Below are positions 58,302 through 64,000 of a DNA stretch of 64,000 nucleotides, piece after piece; positions within the stretch are counted from its first letter, which is position 1; every line of letters starts with the position of its first letter. The position numbers and the translations under genes are program-made. The notes beneath the pieces were generated by a model. The model was given only the letters and a program-made list of their open reading frames with translations, did not search any database and was not told the origin of the DNA. Source of the stretch: Paenibacillus silvestris (GTDB lineage Bacteria > Bacillota > Bacilli > Paenibacillales > NBRC-103111); contig NZ_WTUZ01000004.1 of NCBI RefSeq assembly GCF_009882985.1, positions 29,571-93,570 of the forward strand, written 5' to 3'.

Positions 58302-58451
58302 ATGAGAAATATTTTAGTTACCGTTATGATGCTGATTGTGGTTGCTTTCCTTTTTACATCGATTGTGAATGATGGTTCGACAGGATTAAGGCGGAATATT
58401 TCGACGCATGGCACACAAGCAAATACAGACATTACGGCATTGAGGCCTTAA
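58302..58451 (+). CDS. Small Tad-locus membrane protein 1, 49 residues
   Basis: The ATG is about 11 nt after AAAGGAG. The product, MRNILVTVMMLIVVAFLFTS, is one helix followed by a polar tail (NDGSTGLRRNISTHGTQ). It resembles its neighbour at 58467 in the helix and the GSTG turn, so the two are paralogs. No prepilin motif (Gly before a hydrophobic run with Glu5) is present. It could be a minor pilin-like or accessory subunit. Confidence 0.75.
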   Translation: MRNILVTVMMLIVVAFLFTSIVNDGSTGLRRNISTHGTQANTDITALRP

Positions 58452-58466
58452 TACAGGGGGCAGGCT

Positions 58467-58613
58467 GTGAGGTCTATTTTGGTGACAGTGATGCTAATTA
58501 TAGTTGTGATTGTTATTTATAGCAATGTGGTTGGCGGAAGTACGGGAACGCGCAAGCTGGTGAGTAACGGCGGTGCCAGAATTAATGGGACGATAGAACG
58601 GATTGATCCATGA
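58467..58613 (+). CDS. Small Tad-locus membrane protein 2, 48 residues
   Basis: The GTG start lies 7-8 nt after GGGGG. The product, MRSILVTVMLIIVVIVIYSN, then VVGGSTGTRKLVSNGG, is a close paralog of the previous protein. Its stop overlaps the next start (ATGA), so it is certainly read in the same operon. Confidence 0.75.
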   Translation: MRSILVTVMLIIVVIVIYSNVVGGSTGTRKLVSNGGARINGTIERIDP

Positions 58614-59035
58614 AGCAGCTATTGGTTTTCGTTTTACTAGTAACTATGCTTTGTTGGTTTATGTTCGCTCCTGTGTATAAGCATGTCGTTATCGTTCGCC
58701 AAGCGGTTCTGCAAAAAGAGGTGGATTATTTGCTGGAAATTGGCGCTAACGGCAGGCATGGCTATATTGACAGCTTAATGATTCAAGAGTCCAGGGCTCG
58801 CATGGAGGAAAGGGGATTTATGCCAGGGGATCTCATTTATACGGTCGAAACCACAACAGGGATAGGGGGAACGAATGCGAGTACTCCTGTTTGGCGTGGA
58901 GCGGGACTGCGTTTGAAGCTGACTTACCCGTATCATCGTCTTTTTGTTATCGATCAATTGGTAGGGATAACTGTCCCTGCGGAAACTGACCGTATGGGGG
59001 CCAGCGGCATGAAGATGAGTGAGTATGTGCCTTGA
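58610..59035 (+). CDS. TadE-like/minor pseudopilin candidate, 141 residues
   Basis: A short N-terminal helix (KQLLVFVLLVTMLCWFMFAP) is followed by an outer domain with HGYIDSLMIQESRARMEERGF, a Gly/Thr-rich loop (ETTTGIGGTNAST) and RGAGLRLKLTYPYHRLFVIDQLV. The size and layout fit the minor pseudopilins of Tad systems (TadE/TadF-like), but the acidic residue of the prepilin motif is absent. Translation is coupled to the preceding small gene. Confidence 0.6.
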   Translation: MKQLLVFVLLVTMLCWFMFAPVYKHVVIVRQAVLQKEVDYLLEIGANGRHGYIDSLMIQESRARMEERGFMPGDLIYTVETTTGIGGTNASTPVWRGAGLRLKLTYPYHRLFVIDQLVGITVPAETDRMGASGMKMSEYVP

Positions 59036-59051
59036 AGGTTGAGGGGATGTT

Positions 59052-59534
59052 GTGTATAAGCTGCTTTTCATGGCGCTGATGAGTGTTGTGTTTATGTCGA
59101 TGTATGCGCTGCAAACGGATGAAGAGCTTGCGATGCACACGCTTTTTCATGGGAAGCATGCGCTTAACCGTGCGGTGCATGCGGCTGCTCAGCAAAGTGA
59201 TCAAGACAAGCTGGCTGAGGGCATCTATGCTATAGATGAGAGTAAGGCCAAGTCTGTGGCACTACAGTATTTACAAGCAAATTTAAGACTGGATGCGGCG
59301 AATCATCCGCTGCCGAATACTTTTTTACAAGACGAGGTGGTGGTCGAACTATTTAAGATCGTTAATGAAGGGGAGGTGTTTCCTTATACCTACACGAACT
59401 CCGCCTACGGTTATTCGGTTACGCTGGACCGACCAGGGGTAATTATGTTTATTCGTTTGGCGTTCCCGAGAACGTATACTGTTCTGCAGCCGATTACTTG
59501 GAGGATTAAGTGTTCGGCAGAAATGGTATTTTGA
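59052..59534 (+). CDS. Second TadE-like candidate, 160 residues
   Basis: The GTG start lies 6-7 nt after GAGGGGA. An N-terminal hydrophobic segment (KLLFMALMSVVFMSMYALQT) precedes an outer domain with HTLFHGKHALNRAVHAAAQQ, where a TadE-like basic/Ala helix can be seen, then FPYTYTNSAYGYSVTLDRPGVIMFIRLAFP. Last gene of the Tad operon. The family match is weak and rests on position. Confidence 0.58.
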   Translation: MYKLLFMALMSVVFMSMYALQTDEELAMHTLFHGKHALNRAVHAAAQQSDQDKLAEGIYAIDESKAKSVALQYLQANLRLDAANHPLPNTFLQDEVVVELFKIVNEGEVFPYTYTNSAYGYSVTLDRPGVIMFIRLAFPRTYTVLQPITWRIKCSAEMVF

Positions 59535-59588
59535 ATGTATAATAGCAGATGTGGTGTACATTCTTGGAGTTTGTGAGGAGAGGTACGA

Positions 59589-60773
59589 ATGACGATTTTC
59601 CAGCAAAGGCAGCAGTGGCTTCAGGGTGAGATGATTAAGCGAGGATGGTCCGGCTTCCTGGTCACCCATCATGTGGATATATATTATTACTGCGGCTCGA
59701 TGCAGACGGGGTATTTGTTCATCCCGGCGGAGGGCGAGGCGTTGTACCTCGTTCGCCGGAGTTTGGTCCGCGCGGAGGAGGAAGCGTCAGCGGACGTGGA
59801 AGCGCTGGGATCTTGGAAGACGCTGGCTGAGCGTCTTCGCGCGCGCTGCGCGAGCGGATCCGCTGCGGATGCGCCGCTGCGGATTGCGACTGAGCTGGAC
59901 GTGTTACCCGTCCAGCTGTATGGGAAGCTCCAGGCCGCGCTGCCCGGCGCGGCCTGGGAGGATGGCTCGCTGCTAGTGCGCGAGCAGCGAATGATCAAAT
60001 CGCCGGACGAAGTCGCGGCGATTCGGGGGGCGGCGCGCGTGGTCGACGCGGCGCTGGAAGCGGTCATCCCCCACATTCGTGAGGGGATGGCGGAGTTTGA
60101 GCTGATGGCGCTCATCGAGCATCAGCTCCGGCTTCGCGGGCACCAAGGGCTGATGCGCATGCGCGCGTACAATTCCGAGTTAATAACCGGAATGGTCGCG
60201 ACAGGCGCGGCGGCAGCGGTGCCCACCTATTTTGACGGGCCGGCCGGGGGCACGGGGCTACACCCGTCCAGCCCGCAAAGCTCAGGCCGCGCGCTGCTTG
60301 TGCGCGGTGAACCGATCCTCGTCGACATTGGCTGCATGGTCGACGGATATTTGATCGATCAGACGCGCACGCTTGTGATCGGCGATTTAGACCCTGAGCT
60401 GCAGCAGGCTTACGACGTGGCGGAGCAGGTGCTCCGCGCCACGGAGGCTAAGCTGCAGCCGGGCATGATTGCCGAGCATCTGTATCTGCTCGCGCTGGAT
60501 CAAGTGCAGGAAGCGGGGCTGAGTGCCCACTTCATGGGGTACGGCGCCGACCAAGTGAAGTTCCTTGGTCACGGCATCGGGCTCGAGATCGACGAACTGC
60601 CGGTTCTCGCCAAGGGTTTCAAATACCCGCTGGCGCCTGGCATGGTCATCGCGATCGAGCCGAAGTTCACTTTCCCTGGACGCGGCGTAGTCGGTGTTGA
60701 GGATACGTATCTGATCACGGATAGTGGCTGGGAGAAGCTGACGATTTCGAGGGATGGTATTATCCGAGTATAA
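59589..60773 (+). CDS. Xaa-Pro aminopeptidase/dipeptidase (M24)
   Basis: The 394-residue protein starts about 8 nt after GAGGAG. The N-terminal creatinase-like domain has WSGFLVTHHVDIYYYCGSMQ. The C-terminal pita-bread fold has the dimetal ligands in LVDIGCMVDGYLIDQTRT (two Asp), FLGHGIGLEIDELP (His), AIEPKFTFPG (Glu) and GVEDTYLIT (Glu). It cleaves peptide bonds next to proline. Strongly GC-rich codons contrast with the AT-richer Tad genes before it. Confidence 0.94.
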   Translation: MTIFQQRQQWLQGEMIKRGWSGFLVTHHVDIYYYCGSMQTGYLFIPAEGEALYLVRRSLVRAEEEASADVEALGSWKTLAERLRARCASGSAADAPLRIATELDVLPVQLYGKLQAALPGAAWEDGSLLVREQRMIKSPDEVAAIRGAARVVDAALEAVIPHIREGMAEFELMALIEHQLRLRGHQGLMRMRAYNSELITGMVATGAAAAVPTYFDGPAGGTGLHPSSPQSSGRALLVRGEPILVDIGCMVDGYLIDQTRTLVIGDLDPELQQAYDVAEQVLRATEAKLQPGMIAEHLYLLALDQVQEAGLSAHFMGYGADQVKFLGHGIGLEIDELPVLAKGFKYPLAPGMVIAIEPKFTFPGRGVVGVEDTYLITDSGWEKLTISRDGIIRV

Positions 60774-60801
60774 GTTTTTTTGAGTAGCTATATAACACAG
60801 C

Positions 60802-60847
60802 AAGGCTGCCCCGAGCGTAGAATTTTCTACTTTGGGGCAGCCTCTTC
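60802..60847. terminator. Terminator after the M24 peptidase gene
   Basis: AAGGCTGCCCC pairs with GGGGCAGCCTC, and inside AGTAGAAAAT-type bases pair across a GAATTTTC centre. The T-run is weak (CTTC). Confidence 0.65.
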
Positions 60848-60907
60848 GTGTTGCTGATCTATATCATTTACCCAATTCGCTTAGATTGGTGCGAGCGAGC
60901 AGAGGGA

Positions 60908-61086
60908 GGGAACTACAGTGCGCTATTTTGAGCTAAATCGGCTAATTTCAGGTCCTTGCAGAACTACAGGGTCTTATTTGCCCCAGGGTGGCCTCATCTC
61001 ACTTAAAACTGCGGGAATAGCGGATCAGAGTTCCCTTCGTTTGGCCAAATGGCCGTTCGCAGCCGAAATAACGGACTATAGTTCCC
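60908..61086. repeat. Intergenic repeat cluster, family B, head-head-tail-tail
   Basis: Forward elements at 60908 (GGGAACTACAGTGCGCTATT) and 60960 (GAACTACAGGGTCTTATT), then inverted ones at 61013 (GGGAATAGCGGATCAGAGTT) and 61065 (GAAATAACGGACTATAGTTC). Starts are 52-53 nt apart throughout. Spacers carry GGCCAAATGGCC and AATCGGC words. It has the same design as 20092-20269 and fills the gap before the clpP 3' end. Confidence 0.72.
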
Positions 61087-61113
61087 ATAAGCCTAACAGT
61101 CATGGACGTGAAG

Positions 61114-61695
61114 TTAGATCTTCTCGATGACTTTATCTATCAAGCCATACTCTTTGGCATCCGCGGCATTCAAAAAGTAATCGCGGTCGGTATCCAGCTC
61201 GATTTTCTCAATCGGCTGTTTCGTTGTTTCCGAGAGAATGCGGTTGAGTGTGCGGCGTGTTTTGAGAATATGCTGAGCACGAATATGAATGTCGCTGGCT
61301 TGCCCTTGAGCGCCGCCCCAAGGCTGGTGGATCATGACCTCTGCGTTTGGAAGGGCAAAACGCTTGCCTGGTGCACCGGATGACAGTAGAGTCGCGCCCA
61401 TGGAAGCCGCCATTCCCACACAAATGGTAGATACATCAGGTTTGATGAAATTCATCGTATCATAGATCGCCAATCCGGCCGATGTTGAACCTCCGGGGGA
61501 GTTAATGTAGATTGAGATATCTTTCTCTGGATCTTCAGCGGAAAGAAACAAGAGCTGGGCAATAATCGCATTGGCTACATGATCATTCACTTCTGTTCCT
61601 AAGAAGATAATTCTGTCTTTCAGCAAACGGGAATAAATATCGTAAGAGCGCTCTCCGCGCGCGGTTTGTTCAACAACCATAGGTATAAAGCTCAT
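61114..61695 (-). CDS. clpP: ATP-dependent Clp protease proteolytic subunit
   Basis: The 193-residue protein starts at [21 protein letters not shown], 8 nt after AAAGGA; an ATG three codons earlier overlaps that site. The catalytic triad is Ser98 in GMAASMGA, His123 in AEVMIHQP and Asp172 in DTDRDYFL, at the positions of Bacillus ClpP. It forms the 14-subunit chamber that works with ClpC, ClpX or ClpE. No CtsR-like heptad repeat was noted upstream. The gap to the next upstream gene is 39 bp, so it may be read with the ArsR-type genes. Confidence 0.96.
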   Translation of the reverse strand: MSFIPMVVEQTARGERSYDIYSRLLKDRIIFLGTEVNDHVANAIIAQLLFLSAEDPEKDISIYINSPGGSTSAGLAIYDTMNFIKPDVSTICVGMAASMGATLLSSGAPGKRFALPNAEVMIHQPWGGAQGQASDIHIRAQHILKTRRTLNRILSETTKQPIEKIELDTDRDYFLNAADAKEYGLIDKVIEKI

Positions 61696-61734
61696 AGGAT
61701 TCATCCTTTCTATTTTGAGAGTAATGTATTCCTG

Positions 61735-62043
61735 TTAACATGCCGCTCTGCTTTGTACAGTATGACGGTAAACAGGCTGTTTTTGGCCAAAACCTGAGGA
61801 AATAATGAGAAGACGGACAGGTTCCTCGCCCTGAGAATGGAATTCACGGACCGTGATGGTAGCTTCCGACTCAGATATGCTCTGGCGGCGATAGTCGTCG
61901 ATGGAGATCACTTGGTTATCTGATTTGTTAGGAACTACGCGCTCTACAGGGCGCTCCCATGAGATAACAGGTGTTCCTGGCGCTGTGTTCTTCTGTTCTC
62001 TTTTTGATTCTTGTTCTTGCTCTTGTTCATGTTCTTGACTCAT
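61735..62043 (-). CDS. Hypothetical protein with Glu/Gln-rich head, 102 residues
   Basis: I chose the ATG about 9 nt after GAGGAGG; an earlier ATG lies within the site. Residues 2-20 are a run of Glu, Gln and Lys (SQEHEQEQEQESKREQ). The middle has VISIDDYRRQSISESEATITVREF, and the C-terminus RLLIISSGFGQKQPVYRHT. No family recognised. It follows the ArsR-type gene by 14 bp on the same strand and precedes clpP, so the three may be one operon. Confidence 0.6.
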   Translation of the reverse strand: MSQEHEQEQEQESKREQKNTAPGTPVISWERPVERVVPNKSDNQVISIDDYRRQSISESEATITVREFHSQGEEPVRLLIISSGFGQKQPVYRHTVQSRAAC

Positions 62044-62057
62044 CGCAGGTGTCCTCC

Positions 62058-62642
62058 TCATTCTTTCGGTTTCGGATACACGGCTAATAATACTTGATAG
62101 GCTTCATTCTCATCTTTGCCGGCAGCGTAACGTTCCACTAATTGCTGTACCATGGCAGCATATTCCTCAATGAAGGCCTGTCGCTGCTGCTCATCGGACA
62201 AATGAACCTGCAACTGCAGTGTAGCACTGGGAATTTCTTGCCCAACATCAGATTGCTCCATCAGCAGCATGGCATCACGTCTTATTCTCTCTGAGGTTGT
62301 GACTAGATGGGCGAGCGAGCTTTGGTCCTTCAGCTTTTGCACAGTTTCGGGCTTCATGCTGAGACAATCAGCAAGCACGAAGGTTTTGGCAATGGATCTG
62401 TACAGGACCTCGACCAGATTGCGCACTTGACGCGTACCGACTCGCTGCACTAAACCCGCTTTTTCCAAAGCCTTCAAGTGATAGTTGATTCGCTGCGCGG
62501 TCTCGCCAAGCGTTCGAGCTACTTCAGCTGCAGAGCCTGGTTCCAGAAGCTGTGCGATAATCTCCCCACGTAGGGGGTTAAGCAGTACAGTAGCTTGCTC
62601 GGGTGACTCAATGTAATACCTTTCTTGAATATCGTTTAGCAT
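62058..62642 (-). CDS. ArsR-type winged-helix regulator
   Basis: The 194-residue product starts with a short head, then the winged helix at VLLNPLRGEIIAQLLEPGSAAEVARTLGETAQRINYHLKALEKAGLV (residues about 20-66) with the wing RVGTRQVRNLVEVLYR. A helical C-terminal half follows, ending in an acidic segment. It resembles the larger ArsR-like regulators that lack metal-binding cysteines (only one Cys is seen). It may bind the inverted repeat 33 bp upstream. Confidence 0.9.
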   Translation of the reverse strand: MLNDIQERYYIESPEQATVLLNPLRGEIIAQLLEPGSAAEVARTLGETAQRINYHLKALEKAGLVQRVGTRQVRNLVEVLYRSIAKTFVLADCLSMKPETVQKLKDQSSLAHLVTTSERIRRDAMLLMEQSDVGQEIPSATLQLQVHLSDEQQRQAFIEEYAAMVQQLVERYAAGKDENEAYQVLLAVYPKPKE

Positions 62643-62674
62643 GGAGAGGATGCCTCCAGTACAATGATTATGTT

Positions 62675-62696
62675 ACGTAAAAATATTTTATTACGT
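62675..62696. promoter_or_regulatory. Inverted repeat upstream of the ArsR-type gene
   Basis: ACGTAA and TTACGT arms lie 10 bp apart, and the centre (AAATATTTTA) is itself nearly symmetric. It sits about 33 bp before the ArsR-type start, as an autoregulatory site would. Confidence 0.6.
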
Positions 62697-62744
62697 GGAA
62701 GAGGGAAAGTCAATGGGCGGTTAGAATGTGTGTGTATTGGATGA

Positions 62745-62800
62745 CAAATTGGTTTTGAAATTGCCAATAAAGTTTTGAAATGACAAATAAGATTTGAAAT
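62745..62800. repeat. Three short direct repeats
   Basis: The word (A)AATxxxTTTTGAAAT occurs three times with about 18-19 bp spacing (near 62745, 62765 and 62783). It ends in the terminator hairpin that follows. No gene. Confidence 0.55.
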
Positions 62801-62847
62801 AAAAAACGTTCACTTCACTCATTACTGGGTGGTGAACGTTTTTTTAC
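62801..62847 (+). terminator. Orphan terminator hairpin
   Basis: AAAAACGTTCAC pairs with GTGAACGTTTTT around a loop of about 20 nt and is followed by more T residues. No plus-strand gene precedes it closely, so it may end a small RNA or a lost gene, or serve the minus strand through its A-run. Confidence 0.7.
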
Positions 62848-63016
62848 TGAGTTAGAGCAAATGATTAACAGCAGAGGGTATTAAGCGAACGGGCAGATTA
62901 GTTGAGGAAGTCGTGTTAGAATAGGACGAGGTTAGTTAGCTTCATAAGAAGAATAACTAATAAATTTATAAACGTGGTTTCAACGAAAGTTAAACTTCTG
63001 ACGGGGAGAATGCAGA

Positions 63017-63520
63017 TTGGAAACAAATCGTTGTAGCATTAACATAACTAATCAAGCTGACTATATTGATTTGTTGAAATTATACAATGACATTAAAGTA
63101 TGGGATTACTTGGGCGGTCAAAGAAGTTCACAGCAAATTGAAGATAGAATTACAGAATGGATAAATCCCCAAGAAAACTGCCATTATTGGACAGTTAAAG
63201 AACTAGGTTCAGGTGCATTCGTAGGAAGCATTTTATTAACACCACATTATGATGGAGAATATACTCAAATTTCATATATGTTTTTATCAAGTTTTTGGGG
63301 TAATGGTTTTGCATTGGAGGCGGTAAGTCAAGTATTATGCCATTCTTTCGAAGATAAAGCATATAAAAAGATACTTGCTGAGGCGCAATCGGCAAACACT
63401 TCGTCATGTGCCTTATTAAAGAAACTTGGGTTTTATGAAGTAAAAAGAGTTACTCGATTTGATGCAGAACAAGTAATTTATTCTATAGACCACCCAAGCC
63501 ATAGGGTCGTAGTAGATTAA
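63017..63520 (+). CDS. GNAT-family N-acetyltransferase
   Basis: The product is 167 residues from a TTG 8 nt after GGGGAG. The acetyl-CoA fold shows ISYMFLSSFWGNGFALEAVSQVL (the Q/RxxGxG/A-like motif A in altered form, WGNGFA) and AEAQSANTSSCALLKKLGFYEV (motif B). It resembles RimJ/RimL-type enzymes. The substrate may be a protein N-terminus or an antibiotic amine; unknown. Codon use is AT-rich compared with the neighbours. Confidence 0.88.
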   Translation: METNRCSINITNQADYIDLLKLYNDIKVWDYLGGQRSSQQIEDRITEWINPQENCHYWTVKELGSGAFVGSILLTPHYDGEYTQISYMFLSSFWGNGFALEAVSQVLCHSFEDKAYKKILAEAQSANTSSCALLKKLGFYEVKRVTRFDAEQVIYSIDHPSHRVVVD

Positions 63521-63947
63521 ACTATTGGGACACGTTTATTTCAATACATATTGGATTTTATGCAATTTTCTGTGTTGATGGAATTTCGAGAAAAATATAT
63601 AGTGCCATAGGACCCAAATTCCAATGATGCTAAAGTGCTTATAGAGTTATTATCAGATACCCTACAGTGCATAACTGGTGATAGTGGAAAGAACTCCTTT
63701 GACGTAAGAGATGTAACTGTTGGGCTGCCAAATGGAAAATAATTAAAACCTGTGTAATTACGAAACATTGTTGACGTTACGAAGGGGACATACCCATCAT
63801 GACGTTATTCAGTTTATAATAAAGTCGTGTACTTTATGGAATGTCTTTTGTTAACCTGTGATGGTGTTTGAATAATGTTCCACTGACAGCAAGTATTTTA
63901 ATATTCTAAGGACAACGATTGTTCTGGTAGGTATAGAGGGGTTTTTA
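63521..63947. other. Intergenic stretch with no gene seen
   Basis: These 427 AT-rich bases lie between the acetyltransferase and the last gene. A minus-strand frame of 75 codons (63541-63768) has no ribosome site and no recognisable content. No strong hairpin or repeat was found. Confidence 0.5.
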
Positions 63948-63950
63948 ATG

Positions 63951-64000
63951 ATGAAAGAAAACTTTTGGCGTGATTTACCACGACCTTTTTTTGTACTAGC
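63951..64000 (+). CDS. Probable tRNA-dihydrouridine synthase, 5' end only
   Basis: Two adjacent ATGs follow GAGGGG by 7-10 nt. The first residues read MKENFWRDLPRPFFVLA and then leave the window. This opening matches my memory of Dus-family proteins of Paenibacillus, which continue APMEDVTD, the first FMN-contact motif. The call rests on 17 residues and would be settled by the next 30 bases. Confidence 0.65.
   Translation, partial: MKENFWRDLPRPFFVL

Noticed and set aside
59687..60115. 142-codon minus-strand frame opposite the M24 peptidase
   Set aside because: Shadow of a GC-rich gene with intact metal ligands on the plus strand.
63541..63768. 75-codon minus-strand frame near the right end
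   Set aside because: No ribosome site, AT-driven composition, no similarity noticed.

Overview
The window is chromosomal DNA of a low-to-mid-GC, spore-forming Firmicute and most resembles Paenibacillus or a close relative. The signs are strong GGAGG-type ribosome sites, ATG/GTG/TTG starts, hairpin-plus-T-run terminators, an S-layer (SLH) anchored exoprotein, a SpoIIM-family membrane protein, a small YjcZ-like sporulation-type protein, and many AraC, TetR, PadR and Rrf2 one-component regulators. I saw no rRNA, tRNA, CRISPR array, insertion sequence or prophage.

Layout, 1-27.7 kb. The window opens inside a FecCD-type siderophore permease pair (1-1961). Next come a sulfatase, a Cys-rich small protein coupled to a HAD phosphatase, lspA, topB and a Cache-HAMP-GGDEF diguanylate cyclase. 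A membrane-linked cluster follows (11.4-18.4 kb): integral membrane protein, DUF4129-like, DUF4350-like, MoxR ATPase and DUF58 genes on the plus strand, then a convergent SpoIIM-like gene and an RDD gene. After it lie an AraC/melA (GH4 alpha-galactosidase) divergent pair, a cupredoxin, DedA, thioredoxin-like and MBL-fold genes, a Pro/Met-rich small protein and a Gfo/Idh oxidoreductase.

Layout, 27.7-46 kb. An AraC regulator reads in frame, with no stop codon, into a siderophore-binding lipoprotein that has its own signal peptide, ribosome site and Fur-like box. A 1694-residue SLH-anchored metallophosphoesterase follows, then a YcgR/YcgQ-type permease pair, an Rrf2/azoreductase divergent pair, an EamA transporter, two tandem AhpD-like genes, a PadR / pentapeptide-repeat / ABC exporter operon, an HxlR/nitroreductase divergent pair and a DUF421 protein.

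Layout, 46-64 kb. A region of decay (46.1-50 kb) holds a solute-binding-protein remnant, a TetR gene, three copies of one 18-bp palindrome, a MocR-type regulator and two unannotated mini membrane proteins. Beyond it are a TetR/ABC-2 permease pair, a PfkB sugar kinase, a compact Tad-type secretion locus (53.0-59.5 kb), an M24 peptidase, clpP, an ArsR-type regulator, a GNAT acetyltransferase and the first codons of a probable tRNA-dihydrouridine synthase.

The intergenic DNA is not plain. Two families of short degenerate elements occur as groups of three or four units about 50-60 nt apart. Family A is palindromic, at 2129, 10964 and 19806. Family B has a head-head-tail-tail layout, at 20092 and 60908. 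These repeats, the AraC/lipoprotein read-through, and the Tad locus with no recognisable pilin or prepilin peptidase are the most interesting items here.
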